Source of the DNA: Streptomyces virginiae | GTDB taxonomy: Bacteria; Actinomycetota; Actinomycetes; Streptomycetales; Streptomycetaceae | Length of the DNA stretch: 64,000 bases | Reading direction: 5' to 3' | NCBI RefSeq assembly: GCF_000720455.1 | Contig: NZ_JOAK01000005.1 | Location: 186,001-250,000 of the forward strand | In this document: piece by piece, positions 28,981-38,777 of the stretch | Numbering within the stretch: the stretch's first letter is position 1 | Layout of the letters: each line of letters begins with the position of its first letter | Made by a program: the position numbers and the translations under genes | The notes under the pieces: model-generated | Told to the model about the DNA's origin: nothing | Database searches by the model: none | The model's input: the letters and a program-made list of their open reading frames with translations, nothing else

Positions 28981-31071
28981 TCAGTCGTCGTTCTTGCCCG
29001 ACGGGGTCGTCTTCGCGATCTGCATCAGGAACTCGGCGTTCGACTTCGTCTGCTTCATCTTGTCGAGGAGCAGTTCGATCGCCTGCTGCGAGTCGAGCGC
29101 GTGCAGCACCCGGCGCAGCTTCCAGACGATGGCGAGCTCTTCCGCGTTGAGGAGGATCTCCTCCTTGCGGGTGCCCGACGGGTCGACGTCGACGGCCGGG
29201 AAGATGCGCTTGTCGGCGAGCTTCCGGTCGAGCTTGAGCTCCATGTTGCCGGTGCCCTTGAACTCCTCGAAGATCACCTCGTCCATGCGCGAGCCGGTGT
29301 CGACCAGCGCGGTGGCCAGGATGGTCAGCGAGCCGCCGTCCTCGATGTTGCGCGCGGCACCGAAGAAGCGCTTCGGCGGGTACAGCGCGGTCGAGTCGAC
29401 ACCACCGGACAGGATGCGGCCGGAGGCGGGCGCCGCGAGGTTGTACGCGCGGCCCAGACGGGTGATGGAGTCCAGCAGGACGACCACGTCGTGACCGAGC
29501 TCGACGAGACGCTTGGCGCGCTCGATGGCCAGCTCGGCAACGGTGGTGTGGTCCTCGGCCGGGCGGTCGAAGGTCGAGGAGATGACCTCGCCCTTGACCG
29601 ACCGCTGCATGTCGGTGACCTCTTCCGGACGCTCGTCGACCAGGACGACCATCAGGTGGCACTCGGGGTTGTTGGTGGTGATCGCGTTGGCGATCGCCTG
29701 CATGATCATGGTCTTGCCGGTCTTCGGCGGGGCCACGATCAGGCCTCGCTGACCCTTGCCGATCGGCGACACGAGGTCGATGATGCGGGTGGTCAGCACG
29801 CCCGGGTCGGTCTCCAGGCGCAGCCGGTCCTGCGGGTACAGGGGCGTCAGCTTCTGGAACTCCGGTCGGCCGCGGCCGGATTCGGGCGCCATGCCGTTCA
29901 CCGAGTCGAGGCGCACCAGGGCGTTGAACTTCTCGCGGCGCTCGCCGTCCTTGGGCTGGCGCACGGCACCCGTGGTGTGGTCGCCCTTGCGCAGACCCGC
30001 CTTGCGGACCTGGGCGAGGGAGACGTACACGTCGTTGGGGCCGGGCAGGTAGCCCGAGGTCCGGATGAACGCGTAGTTGTCCAGGATGTCGAGGATGCCC
30101 GCGACGGGGATCAGCACGTCGTCGTCGGCGACCTGCGGCTCGTTCGGCGCGAACTCGTCGCGGCCACGACGGCCACGGCGGTCGCGGTAGCGGCCGCGGC
30201 GGCCACGACGGCCGCCCTCGTCGTCGAAGTCGTCCTGCGGGCCGCCGTCCTGGCGACCCTGCTGGCCCTGGCCCTGGCCCTGACCGCGGCCGCCCTGCTG
30301 CTGGCGGTCCTGACGGTCGGCGCGGTCCTGACGGCCGCCGCCCTGGCCGCCCTGCGCGGGCTGGCCCTGGCCGCCCTGACCCTGGCCGCCCTGGCCCTGG
30401 TCGTCGGCCTTGGCGCCACGGTCACGGCGGTCGCGCTGGCGGTCGCCGCGCTCCCGGCGCTCGCGGCGGCCGCGGCCTTCGCCGTCCTGGCCCTGGGCCT
30501 GGCCGGCGGAGACCGCGGTGGCGGCCTCGGCCTTGGTCTCGGCGGGCGCGGTGGCGGTGGCCGTGTCGGCCTTCTGCTCGACCTGTACGGAGACGGGGGC
30601 CGAGCCCTCCGGGCTGCCGGAGGGGGCCGTCGCGCGACGGCGGCGGCGCTCGCCGGCCGGGGCGTCATCGCTGGCCGGCTGGCCCGGGATCTCGATCTGC
30701 GCCTGAGCGGCCGGCTTCTCGGCCGGGGCCGCGGGGGCCTCCGCCGGTGCGGCCTCGGCGGCAGCCGTACGGGCCTTGCTGGTGGCGCGGCGCTTCGGCT
30801 TGGCCTCGGCGGTGTCCGCGGCGGCGGAGGCGGCGGCCTTGGGGGCACCGCTGCCCGCCTGCGCCTCCTTGATGACCTCGATCAGCTGGCTCTTGCGCAT
30901 CCGCGCGGTGCCCCTGATGCCGAGGCCCGACGCGACCTGCTGCAGCTCGGCGAGGACCATGCCGTCAAGGCCGGTGCCGGTGCGTCGACGCTTGGGCGCG
31001 GCGCCCGCGGCGGGGGCACTGGTGTCGACAGAGGTGTCGGCAGCGCCCATCAGATCGGTGGTGTCGCTCAC
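28981..31071 (-). CDS. rho: Transcription termination factor Rho
   Basis: A 696-residue hexameric RNA-dependent ATPase. An N-terminal Rho_N (SAP-like) domain at about residues 30-75 is followed by a long Arg/Gly/Gln/Asp-rich insertion (roughly 80-290) typical of actinobacteria, then the RNA-binding fold ([20 protein letters not shown]) and the ATPase core with P-loop [12 protein letters not shown] and [10 protein letters not shown]. All catalytic parts are intact. I chose GTG 31071, which follows AGGACCCTTC. The gap upstream (31072-31503) is long and could host autoregulation. Confidence 0.96.
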   Translation of the reverse strand: MSDTTDLMGAADTSVDTSAPAAGAAPKRRRTGTGLDGMVLAELQQVASGLGIRGTARMRKSQLIEVIKEAQAGSGAPKAAASAAADTAEAKPKRRATSKARTAAAEAAPAEAPAAPAEKPAAQAQIEIPGQPASDDAPAGERRRRRATAPSGSPEGSAPVSVQVEQKADTATATAPAETKAEAATAVSAGQAQGQDGEGRGRRERRERGDRQRDRRDRGAKADDQGQGGQGQGGQGQPAQGGQGGGRQDRADRQDRQQQGGRGQGQGQGQQGRQDGGPQDDFDDEGGRRGRRGRYRDRRGRRGRDEFAPNEPQVADDDVLIPVAGILDILDNYAFIRTSGYLPGPNDVYVSLAQVRKAGLRKGDHTTGAVRQPKDGERREKFNALVRLDSVNGMAPESGRGRPEFQKLTPLYPQDRLRLETDPGVLTTRIIDLVSPIGKGQRGLIVAPPKTGKTMIMQAIANAITTNNPECHLMVVLVDERPEEVTDMQRSVKGEVISSTFDRPAEDHTTVAELAIERAKRLVELGHDVVVLLDSITRLGRAYNLAAPASGRILSGGVDSTALYPPKRFFGAARNIEDGGSLTILATALVDTGSRMDEVIFEEFKGTGNMELKLDRKLADKRIFPAVDVDPSGTRKEEILLNAEELAIVWKLRRVLHALDSQQAIELLLDKMKQTKSNAEFLMQIAKTTPSGKNDD

Positions 31072-31444
31072 GAAGGGTCCTTCCCTGGAGCGGACGTCGG
31101 CCTGTCTGGCTCGGCGACCGGTTGTGCTGTCCGACAACGGTCCTTGGTGTGGACCGTGCCGGGGCGGTGGTCCGCCGATAGAGATACGGCGGAAAGAGAA
31201 CGTGCGTGGGTTCCGGCGAGAAGCCCCCGAGCTGAAAAGCGTGGGAAAATCACGCCGATTCCGGAGCGTGCTCGAAACTGCTGGAAGTGATCAAAGCAGT
31301 CGGGGAGGCTCCCGGAAGAAATGTGGTCCCGGATGGGGACACTGAGCACCGAGCCATGGCGGCTTCCGATGCGCACTTGAGACTAACACTACCGGATCCA
31401 ATAGATATTCCCCCTCTCAATCACCGGCAATCGCGCCCTTCCGC

Positions 31445-31470
31445 GCGGGCGGCCTGCCCTGGCCGCCCGC
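31445..31470 (-). terminator. Terminator after thrB
   Basis: Perfect 10-bp hairpin (31445-31454 and 31461-31470) with a 6-base loop, about 34 bp after the thrB stop. It lies at the thrB side of a 432-bp gap before rho; the rest of that gap is AT-richer in places (around 31380-31420), with no supported gene. Confidence 0.7.
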
Positions 31471-31503
31471 CCCTGGCCGACTGGTCCTGTCACGCGGACA
31501 GGC

Positions 31504-32430
31504 CTAGCCGCCCTGGGTTCCCAGCGGAAGAACGCTCGCGCCCGCGGCGTCGAGTGCGAGCCGGTTCGCCGCCCACCCCTCGCCCGCGAGCTGCGCGACC
31601 TTGTCGGCCGCGTCGTTGTCGACCAGCGCGAGGACCGTGGGGCCCGCGCCGGAGATGACCGCGGGGATGCCGTCCGCCCGCAGCCGGTTGACGAGTGCCA
31701 CGCTCTCGGGCATCGCCGGGGACCGGTACTCCTGGTGGAGCCGGTCTTCGGTGGCCGGCAGCAGCAGCTCGGGACGCCTGGTCAGGGCTTCCACGAGCAG
31801 GCCCGCGCGGCCCGCGTTGACGGCCGCGTCCACGTGCGGGACGGTGCGCGGCAGCAGGCCGCGCGCCGTCTCGGTGAGGACCGGCCTGGAAGGTACGAAG
31901 ACCACCGGAACGATGGACTGGGCGGGCTCCATCCGGATCGCCCTGGCACTGCCGCCGTCCATCCACGCCAGGGTGAACCCGCCGAGCAGGCAGGCCGCGA
32001 CGTTGTCGGGGTGGCCCTCGATCTCGGTGGCGAGCTCCAGGAGCGCCGCGTCGTCGAGCTTCGCCTCGCCGCCTATGGTGACGGCGCGGGCGGCGACGAT
32101 GCCGGCGCAGATGGCGGCCGAGGAGGAGCCCAGGCCGCGGCCGTGCGGGATGCGGTTGGCGCAGACGACCTCAAGGCCGCGCGGCTGTCCGCCCAGCAGG
32201 TCGAAGGCGGTGCGCATGGAGCGTACGAGCAGGTGGCTCTCGTCCCGCGGGAGGGTGTCGGCGCCCTCACCCGCGATGTCGATGTTCAGGCCGGAGTCGG
32301 CCACCCGTACGACGACGTCGTCGTAGAGGCCTAGGGCCAGGCCCAGGGCGTCGAAGCCGGGGCCGAGGTTGGCACTGCTGGCGGGGACGCGCACCCGTAC
32401 GGCGGCGGCGCGGAACGCTGGACCGGCCAT
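31504..32430 (-). CDS. thrB: Homoserine kinase
   Basis: A 308-residue GHMP-family kinase that phosphorylates L-homoserine for threonine synthesis. The ATP-binding loop RGLGSSSAAICAGIVAA is near residue 94-110, and the N-terminal VRVPASSANLGPGFDALGLA is the family signature. I chose the ATG at 32430 (MAGPAFRA); the 59-residue upstream extension is not homologous in kind. It is separated from thrC by 335 bp containing a strong hairpin, so it is probably a separate transcript. Confidence 0.95.
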   Translation of the reverse strand: MAGPAFRAAAVRVRVPASSANLGPGFDALGLALGLYDDVVVRVADSGLNIDIAGEGADTLPRDESHLLVRSMRTAFDLLGGQPRGLEVVCANRIPHGRGLGSSSAAICAGIVAARAVTIGGEAKLDDAALLELATEIEGHPDNVAACLLGGFTLAWMDGGSARAIRMEPAQSIVPVVFVPSRPVLTETARGLLPRTVPHVDAAVNAGRAGLLVEALTRRPELLLPATEDRLHQEYRSPAMPESVALVNRLRADGIPAVISGAGPTVLALVDNDAADKVAQLAGEGWAANRLALDAAGASVLPLGTQGG

Positions 32431-32689
32431 CGTCCGATGACACTCCTTGTGACTGTGCGAGGACTTCGCTCTTCGCTGGCTCGCTGTGAATGTACTGGAG
32501 AACGCACGACACCCGAAGGCCCTCGGGGCAGCACCGCAGTCATATGCGCGGTGGCGGATGTAAGTACAGCCTATCGAAGGAAGGTTCTCTCGCGACATAG
32601 GGCGCACAGGAGGCGCACGATGCGTGTCGCGGATTCGACCGGGTTGGACCCGCTTCGGCCGTACTTTTGTCGTCGTACGAGGTGAGTTG

Positions 32690-32749
32690 CCGGGTTCCGG
32701 AGGGCCCGGGAGTGCCGGTCAGGACACTCGGGGAACCTCCGGAACCCGG
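32690..32749 (-). terminator. Long hairpin after thrC
   Basis: Two perfect 14-bp arms (32690-32703 and 32736-32749) enclose 32 bases that contain a further small stem. It starts 17 bp after the thrC stop on the minus strand. It suggests that thrC transcription ends before thrB; the remaining gap to thrB (32431-32689) shows no gene and probably holds the thrB promoter. Confidence 0.8.
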
Positions 32750-32765
32750 CTCACACGCCTGTGCG

Positions 32766-33836
32766 TCAGACCAGGCCGAGGCGCACGGCGGCGGCTTCGG
32801 CGTCCACCGGAACGGTGACGGGCTGCGGAGCGCCGGCGACCGCCCAGTCGGGGTCCTTCAGGCCGTTGCCCGTGACGGTGCACACGATCCTCTGCCCCGG
32901 GTCCACCAGCCCCAGCTCGGCGGCCTTGAGCAGACCGGCCACGGACGCGGCCGAGGCGGGCTCGACGAAGACGCCCTCCTGGGAGGCCAACAGCCGGTAG
33001 GCGGCCAGGATCTGGCGGTCCGTCACCTCGTCGATGAGGCCGCCGGACTCGTCGCGCGCCTGCAGGGCGTAGTCCCAGGAGGCCGGGTTGCCGATGCGGA
33101 TCGCGGTGGCGACGGTGTGCGGCTCCTTGACGATCTCGCCGCGCACGATGGGCGCGGAACCGGACGCCTGGAAACCCCACACGCGGGGCGTACGGGAGGC
33201 CAGGCCGTCGGCCTTGTACTCCTTGAACCCCTTCCAGTACGCGGTGATGTTGCCCGCGTTGCCCACCGGCAGCACGTGCACGTCCGGGGCGTCGCCGAGC
33301 GCGTCGACGATCTCGAACGCGGCCGTCTTCTGACCCTCGATGCGCACCGGGTTGACCGAATTGACCAGCGCCACCGGGTAGTTGTCGGACAGCGCACGGG
33401 CGAGGTCGAGGCAGTCGTCGAAGTTGCCGTCCACCTGCAGGATCTTGGCGCCGTGCACGAGGGCCTGGCCCATCTTGCCCAGCGCGATCTTGCCGCGGGG
33501 CACGAGCACCGCGGAGACCATCCCGGCGCGCACCGCGTACGCGGCCGCGGAGGCCGAAGTGTTGCCCGTGGAGGCACAGATGACGGCCTTGGCGCCCTCC
33601 TCCTTGGCCTTGGAGATCGCCATGGTCATGCCGCGGTCCTTGAAGGACCCGGTGGGGTTCGCCCCCTCGACCTTGAGGTGCACCTCGCAGCCGGTGCGCT
33701 CGGACAGCACCTGCGCGGGAACGAGAGGAGTGCCACCCTCGCGGAGCGTGACCACCGGAGTCGTGTCCGTCACCGGCAGGCGGTCCCGGTACTCCTCGAT
33801 GATGCCGCGCCACTGGTGGGTGCGATTGCTGCTCAT
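32766..33836 (-). CDS. thrC: Threonine synthase
   Basis: A 356-residue PLP enzyme converting phosphohomoserine to threonine. The PLP Lys lies in [15 protein letters not shown] near residue 61-75, and the phosphate-binding loop [11 protein letters not shown] follows. It is the short actinobacterial form. The start codon is 6 bp from the hom stop, so hom-thrC are clearly one operon. Confidence 0.96.
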   Translation of the reverse strand: MSSNRTHQWRGIIEEYRDRLPVTDTTPVVTLREGGTPLVPAQVLSERTGCEVHLKVEGANPTGSFKDRGMTMAISKAKEEGAKAVICASTGNTSASAAAYAVRAGMVSAVLVPRGKIALGKMGQALVHGAKILQVDGNFDDCLDLARALSDNYPVALVNSVNPVRIEGQKTAAFEIVDALGDAPDVHVLPVGNAGNITAYWKGFKEYKADGLASRTPRVWGFQASGSAPIVRGEIVKEPHTVATAIRIGNPASWDYALQARDESGGLIDEVTDRQILAAYRLLASQEGVFVEPASAASVAGLLKAAELGLVDPGQRIVCTVTGNGLKDPDWAVAGAPQPVTVPVDAEAAAVRLGLV

Positions 33837-33842
33837 GGGTCC

Positions 33843-35135
33843 TTACTCCCCTTCAACACGCATGATGCTGGCGACACCGCGCACGGTGTCCAGCTTCCGC
33901 AGCGCCTCGACCGTCCCGGAGAGGGCGGCGTCGGCGGCGCGGTGAGTGACGACGACGAGGGAGGCCTCGCCGTCCTTGCCCTGCTGCCGCACGGTGTCGA
34001 TGGACACACCGTGCTCCGCGAACGTGGTCGCCACCTGGGCGAGGACGCCCGGCTTGTCCGCCACATCGAGGCTGATGTGGTAGCGGGTGACGACCTCGCC
34101 CATGGGGCTGACCGGCAGCTGGGTGTACGCCGACTCGCCGGGCCCCGTTGCCTCGGCGAGCTTGTTGCGGGCGACGGCGACGAGGTCGCCGAGGACCGCG
34201 GACGCGGTCGGGGCACCGCCCGCGCCGGGCCCGTAGAACATGAGCCGCCCGGCGGCCTCCGCCTCGACGAAGACCGCGTTGTACGCCTCGCGGACGGAGG
34301 CGAGCGGGTGGCTGAGCGGGATCATCGCCGGGTGGACGCGGGCGGTGACGGACTCGCCGTCCGCGGCGCGCTCCAGGATGGCGAGGAGCTTGATGGTGCA
34401 GCCCATCCGCTTGGCGGACGCGAAGTCCGCGGCGCTGACCTCGGTCATGCCCTCCCGGTACACGTCGTCCAGGCGGACGCGGGTGTGGAAGGCGATGCCG
34501 GCCAGGATCGCGGCCTTGGCGGCGGCGTCGTAGCCCTCGACGTCGGCCGTCGGGTCGGCCTCGGCGTACCCGAGGGCGGTGGCCTCGTCGAGCGCCTCCT
34601 GGTAGCCGGCGCCCGTGGAGTCCATCTTGTCGAGGATGAAGTTCGTCGTGCCGTTGACGATGCCCATCACGCGGTTGATCTTGTCGCCCGCGAGGGACTC
34701 GCGCATCGGGCGGACCAGCGGGATGGCGCCGGCGACGGCGGCCTCGTAGTACAGGTCGCGGCCGTGCTGCTCGGCGGCGGCGTGCAGTGCGGCGCCGTCC
34801 TGGGCGAGCAGCGCCTTGTTCGCGGAGACCACCGAGATGCCGTGCTCGAAGGCGGTGGTGATCAGGGTGCGGGCCGGCTCGATGCCGCCGATGACCTCGA
34901 TGGCGATGTCGATGTCGCCGCGTTTGAGGAGGGCGGTGGCGTCAGTGGTGATCAGGGCCGGGTCGATGCCCTCGCGCACCTTGGAGGGGCGGCGCACGGC
35001 CACGCCGGCGAGCTCCACGGGCGCGCCGATCCTCTGCGTGAGGTCGTCGGCGTGCGTCGTCATGATGCGAGCCACCTCTGAGCCGACCACTCCACAGCCC
35101 AGCAGCGCCACCTTCAGCGGACGCGTACGCATCAT
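33843..35135 (-). CDS. hom: Homoserine dehydrogenase
   Basis: About 430 residues. It reduces aspartate semialdehyde to homoserine. The Rossmann loop GCGVVGSEVARIM is at residues 13-25, the catalytic region includes GIVNGTTNFILDKM, and a C-terminal ACT domain (from about residue 350; RYHISLDVADKPGVLAQVA) indicates feedback regulation, commonly by threonine. Two adjacent ATGs (35135 and 35132) are both possible starts. It is first gene of hom-thrC. Confidence 0.96.
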   Translation of the reverse strand: MMRTRPLKVALLGCGVVGSEVARIMTTHADDLTQRIGAPVELAGVAVRRPSKVREGIDPALITTDATALLKRGDIDIAIEVIGGIEPARTLITTAFEHGISVVSANKALLAQDGAALHAAAEQHGRDLYYEAAVAGAIPLVRPMRESLAGDKINRVMGIVNGTTNFILDKMDSTGAGYQEALDEATALGYAEADPTADVEGYDAAAKAAILAGIAFHTRVRLDDVYREGMTEVSAADFASAKRMGCTIKLLAILERAADGESVTARVHPAMIPLSHPLASVREAYNAVFVEAEAAGRLMFYGPGAGGAPTASAVLGDLVAVARNKLAEATGPGESAYTQLPVSPMGEVVTRYHISLDVADKPGVLAQVATTFAEHGVSIDTVRQQGKDGEASLVVVTHRAADAALSGTVEALRKLDTVRGVASIMRVEGE

Positions 35136-35165
35136 TCGACCTACGCCTTTCGATCTTCCATCAAT

Positions 35166-35192
35166 ACCCCGCGCGCGGTTTGCGCGCGGGGT
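35166..35192 (-). terminator. Hairpin between lysA and hom
   Basis: Perfect 11-bp GC-only inverted repeat (35166-35176 and 35182-35192) with a 5-base loop, 68 bp downstream of lysA and 31 bp upstream of hom. It could end lysA transcription or sit in the hom leader as an attenuator; I cannot separate these from sequence. Confidence 0.65.
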
Positions 35193-35259
35193 GTGAACCA
35201 GTCTCACTCAATGGACAGCACTTTCCATCCTCGGTCCATTGACTGAGATACCTATTTCA

Positions 35260-36651
35260 TCATCCGAGGTCGAGACGCAGGAGATCTTCCTCCGTCTCGC
35301 GGCGAACGATCACTCGTGCCTGTCCGTCACGCACGGCGACGACGGGCGGGCGGAGCGCGTGGTTGTAGTTGCTGGCCATGGACCGGCAGTACGCTCCGGT
35401 GGCGGGCACGGCGAGGAGGTCGCCGGGCGCCAGGTCGGCCGGCAGGAACGCGTCCTTCACGACGATGTCACCGCTCTCGCAGTGCTTCCCGACGACGCGC
35501 ACGAGCATGGGCTCGGCGTCGGAGGTACGGGAGACGAGCGCGATGGAGTACTCGGCGTCGTAGAGGGCCGTACGGATGTTGTCGGACATCCCGCCGTCGA
35601 CGCTCACGTAGGTACGGAGCCCCTCCAGCGGCTTGATGGTCCCCACCTCGTACAGGGTGAACGCGGTCGGGCCGACGATGGCGCGGCCGGGCTCGACGGA
35701 GATCCGGGGGGCGCGCAGCCCCGCGCTCTCGCACTCGCGGGCCACGATCTCGGTGAGCGCCTTGGCGATCTCGTGGGGCTCGCGGGGGTCGTCGCCGGAG
35801 GTGTAGGCGATGCCCAGGCCGCCGCCGAGGTCGATCTCGGGCAGTTCGACGCCGTGCTCGTCGCGGACGGCGGCGAGCAGCCGCACGACGCGCTTGGCGG
35901 AGACCTCGAAGCCGGCCATGTCGAAGATCTGCGAGCCGATGTGGGAGTGGACGCCCAGCAGCTCCAGCGAGTCGTGGCCCAGGGCGCGGCGCACTGCCTC
36001 GGCGGCGGACCCGTCCGCGACGGCGATGCCGAACTTCTGGTCCTCGTGGGCGGTGGCGATGAACTCGTGCGTGTGCGCCTCGACGCCGACGGTCACGCGG
36101 ATCTGCACGGGCTGCCGTACGCCCAGCTCGCGGGCGATGTGCGCGACCCGGGCGATCTCCTGGAAGGAGTCCAGGACGATCCGTCCGACCCCGGCCTCGA
36201 CGGCCCGGCGGATCTCGCCCTCGGACTTGTTGTTGCCGTGGAAGGCGATCCGGTCGGCCGGCATCCCGGCGGCGAGGGCGGTGCTCAGCTCCCCGCCGGA
36301 GCACACGTCGACGTTGAGCCCCTCTTCCTTCAGCCACTTCACGACGGCCTTGGACAGGAACGCCTTGCCGGCGTAGAAGACGTCGGCGTCGGGGCCGAAG
36401 GCGTGCGCCCAGGCCCGGCAGCGGGCCCGGAAGTCCTCCTCGTCGAGGAAGTACGCGGGGGTCCCGAACTCCTCGGCGAGCTTGGTGACTTCGATGCCGC
36501 CGACGGAGACGACGCCGTCGTCCTGGCGCCGGACGGTGCGGGACCAGACCTTCTCGTCGAGCGCGTTCAGGTCGGCGGGCGGCGGGGAGTAGTGCCCTTC
36601 GGGCAGGACGTCGGCGTGGCGGGGGCCGGCGGGGTGCGCGGAGCGGCTCAT
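35260..36651 (-). CDS. lysA: Diaminopimelate decarboxylase
   Basis: A 463-residue fold-type III PLP enzyme, last step of lysine synthesis. The PLP Lys is in DVFYAGKAFLSKAVVKW near residue 95-111, and the glycine-rich DLGGGLGIAYTSGDDPRE and the CSGGELSTAL loop are present. The active-site Cys of the partner subunit is represented near HCESGD. It starts 19 bp after the nrtL stop, so both are in one transcription unit. Confidence 0.96.
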   Translation of the reverse strand: MSRSAHPAGPRHADVLPEGHYSPPPADLNALDEKVWSRTVRRQDDGVVSVGGIEVTKLAEEFGTPAYFLDEEDFRARCRAWAHAFGPDADVFYAGKAFLSKAVVKWLKEEGLNVDVCSGGELSTALAAGMPADRIAFHGNNKSEGEIRRAVEAGVGRIVLDSFQEIARVAHIARELGVRQPVQIRVTVGVEAHTHEFIATAHEDQKFGIAVADGSAAEAVRRALGHDSLELLGVHSHIGSQIFDMAGFEVSAKRVVRLLAAVRDEHGVELPEIDLGGGLGIAYTSGDDPREPHEIAKALTEIVARECESAGLRAPRISVEPGRAIVGPTAFTLYEVGTIKPLEGLRTYVSVDGGMSDNIRTALYDAEYSIALVSRTSDAEPMLVRVVGKHCESGDIVVKDAFLPADLAPGDLLAVPATGAYCRSMASNYNHALRPPVVAVRDGQARVIVRRETEEDLLRLDLG

Positions 36652-36670
36652 CGGTTTCTCTCTTCGCGGT

Positions 36671-37681
36671 TCATAGGCGTTCGGGTGCGTCCATGCCGAG
36701 CAGGGCCAGGCCGCCGGCCAGCACCGTCCCGGCGGCTTCGGCGAGTGCCAGCCGGGCGCGGTGGGCGGCCGAGGGTTTCTCGTCCCCCTGGGGCAGTACG
36801 CGGTACTGGAAGTCGAGCAGCGCGTCGGCCAGCTCGACGAGGCTGCGCACGAGCCGCTCGGGCGCCCGGTGGTGCGCGGCGGCCTCGAGGACGAGGGGGT
36901 GGTCGGCGAGGAGCCGCAGCAGGGCGGGGGCGTCGTCGACGTCGCCGGGCTCCTGGTGGAAGCCCAGCTGGTGGGCGTTGCGTACGAGGGCCCGGCTGCG
37001 GGCGTGGGCGTACCGGACGCGGAAGAACTCGTTGGCCTCGCCCTGGTGCAGCAGCGCGTCGGAGAAGGAAGGGGTCTCGCGGGCGGGCACGGCGAGCATC
37101 GCCCAGCAGGCGGCGTCGGCGCCGTAACGGGCGACGACGTCGCCGTCCCGCTTGGCGACGGGGGCTACGGGGGCGCCGGGGGCTACGGGGGCGCCGGCCG
37201 GGCTGTCGAGCAGTGTGCCGTCGGCGACCCCACACTGGACGCACAGAAGCCGCAGGACACTCCGCCGCACGACACGTTCGCGCAGCCCGAGCCCGCTCTC
37301 GTCGGCGGGAACGACATGGGCGGCGCCCCCGCGGACGTCCCGGATGGCGATGTCACGCACGATCACGTCGGTGATGACCGCGGGCGCGGAAGGGGCGGGC
37401 AGCACGAAGTTGAGGAACCCCGCTCCGGTGACCTCGACGCGCTCGATGCCCGGCTCGGCGCCGAGCCGGCGGGCCAGTACGTCGGCCACGTCACGCGGCG
37501 CGCACCGGGCGGCCTTGGCGACCTGGAAGGCGACGGGGGTGGCGTAGTCCCCGACCCCGCCGGGCCGGGTCCGCTCGACGACGACCCGCTCGGGCACGGC
37601 CGCCCCGGCGGCCAGCTCCCCGTCCGCGACGGCGCAGCGCACGGCGCGTACGACGCAACGGGAGAGGTCTGCGGGGGTCAC
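36671..37681 (-). CDS. nrtL: ArgS-related anticodon-binding protein NrtL
   Basis: A 336-residue protein made of the arginyl-tRNA synthetase N-terminal (Add-1-like) domain at about 1-110, with EVTGAGFLNFVLP, joined directly to the DALR anticodon-binding domain at the C-terminus (about 185-336). The Rossmann catalytic domain with HIGH and KMSKS motifs is absent, so it cannot aminoacylate in the normal way. A short GAPVAP repeat lies at the junction. It lies immediately upstream of lysA in actinobacteria; role unknown. Confidence 0.88.
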   Translation of the reverse strand: MTPADLSRCVVRAVRCAVADGELAAGAAVPERVVVERTRPGGVGDYATPVAFQVAKAARCAPRDVADVLARRLGAEPGIERVEVTGAGFLNFVLPAPSAPAVITDVIVRDIAIRDVRGGAAHVVPADESGLGLRERVVRRSVLRLLCVQCGVADGTLLDSPAGAPVAPGAPVAPVAKRDGDVVARYGADAACWAMLAVPARETPSFSDALLHQGEANEFFRVRYAHARSRALVRNAHQLGFHQEPGDVDDAPALLRLLADHPLVLEAAAHHRAPERLVRSLVELADALLDFQYRVLPQGDEKPSAAHRARLALAEAAGTVLAGGLALLGMDAPERL

Positions 37682-37789
37682 GGGACCCAGCCTAGGGGAG
37701 ACGCCCGGTCATCCCACGAAGGGTTTCGCCATGTGAACAACAGGCCCCGGGGGTGTCCTGCCGATCAGGCCGGTGGCCCGGACGGGGAC

Positions 37790-38215
37790 TCAGCCCCGCC
37801 CCCTCCCGGCGGGAGCCCCTTTCCTCCCGTCGCGCCGGTCCTTGCGCTCGGCGAGCCGACGCACGACGCGCACGAGCTCGGTGGGCTCGAACGGCTTGGC
37901 GAGGAAGGCGTCGACCCCGGCCTCGATCCCGGCCTCGACCTCCTGCTGCGAACAGGCGCTGACGATGGCGACGGGCACGTCGCGCGTCCGCGGATCGGCC
38001 CGCAGCTGCGCGGCGGCCCCGAACCCGTCCAGCCGGGGCATGACCACATCAAGGGTGATCACGTCAGGGCACACCCGGTGCACCACGTCCAGAGCCTCGG
38101 CACCATCGTTCGCGGTCACGACCTCGAAGCCCTCCAGCTCGAGATTGACCTTGATCAGATGCCGGATGACCTTGTTGTCGTCGACAACGAGGACCCGGCC
38201 CGAGACGCCTGGCAC
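37790..38215 (-). CDS. Single-domain response regulator (CheY-like)
   Basis: A 141-residue receiver domain with no output domain. Acidic pocket VVDDNKVIRHL near residue 10-20, phospho-Asp in DVITLDVVMPRLDGF near residue 54-58, and the conserved Lys in FLAKPFEPTEL. A basic, Gly-rich tail of about 20 residues follows. The GTG at 38215 begins VPGVSGRVLVVDD. No kinase is adjacent. It may act in a phosphorelay or by protein contact. Confidence 0.92.
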   Translation of the reverse strand: MPGVSGRVLVVDDNKVIRHLIKVNLELEGFEVVTANDGAEALDVVHRVCPDVITLDVVMPRLDGFGAAAQLRADPRTRDVPVAIVSACSQQEVEAGIEAGVDAFLAKPFEPTELVRVVRRLAERKDRRDGRKGAPAGRGRG

Positions 38216-38369
38216 AACTCGAGAGTAGGTCCGCCCGGGCCCCCGCGTCCGGGTTTTTGCCACTTCCACCCCGTGCGGGCGACCCACTCCCCCGTCCCCC
38301 ACAAAACGGTTCCTGATCACCCCGCGGAAGCTGGTAGTGTTCAACCCGTCGCCGCACCACAAGCGACAC

Positions 38370-38441
38370 GCCCCCGTAGCTCAGGGGATAGAGCAACGGC
38401 CTCCGGAGCCGTGTGCGCAGGTTCGAATCCTGCCGGGGGCA
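38370..38441 (+). tRNA. tRNA-Arg (anticodon CCG)
   Basis: A complete cloverleaf: acceptor 38370-38376 pairs with 38434-38440, D arm GCTC/GAGC, anticodon arm ACGGC-CTCCGGA-GCCGT with CCG, and T arm GCAGG-TTCGAAT-CCTGC. The discriminator is A at 38441; CCA is not encoded. The 3' half is duplicated at 41422-41467, so this gene is the integration site of a mobile element and its 3' end was supplied by the element. Confidence 0.97.
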
Positions 38442-38443
38442 CT
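38398..38443 (+). repeat. attL-type core in the tRNA-Arg gene
   Basis: Forty-six bases, from the anticodon arm to just past the 3' end of tRNA-Arg, are repeated at 41422-41467 with one mismatch (38416 C against 41440 T). This is the pattern left by tyrosine-recombinase insertion into a tRNA gene. Confidence 0.9.
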
Positions 38444-38493
38444 CCAGCTAGACAGTGTGTAAGTGTCGCTGACCTGCTGAAGTGCCAAAGATG

Positions 38494-38528
38494 AAGCCCC
38501 GAACTCAGTCCCACTGAGTCCGGGGCTT
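38494..38528 (+). terminator. Hairpin terminator after tRNA-Arg
   Basis: Arms of 15 bases (38494-38508 and 38514-38528) pair with a single mismatch around a 5-base loop and end in CTTTC. Located about 50 bp after the tRNA. It is on the element side of the att core. The remainder of 38529-38777 shows no supported gene. Confidence 0.8.
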
Positions 38529-38777
38529 TCTCGTTGTCTCTCGCTGTTCTCGCGTGAGTGGTGCGTGAGATCCACCCAGGCCGCCAGCGAGACCTGGGCC
38601 AGTCTTCCTGATTCGTCTCGTCCGACGCGCCAGCCGGGCTCTTTCTGGCAGGGCCCCGGCGGCGCGCCAAGAGGCACGGACCTTGTGGAGTCGACGGGAC
38701 GATCCAGTGATACCGCCTTCAGCATCCTCCTGCCCAAGCAGGGTGGCATTGGCGATCAGATAACCCGACGGGGCCAC

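Noticed and set aside
30111..30848. A 245-codon Arg/Pro-rich minus-strand frame over the rho insertion
   Set aside because: Repetitive shadow of rho in another frame; rho itself is intact.
38381..38749. A 122-codon protein antisense to the tRNA
   Set aside because: It reads through the tRNA-Arg and terminator in antisense and has no protein-like features.
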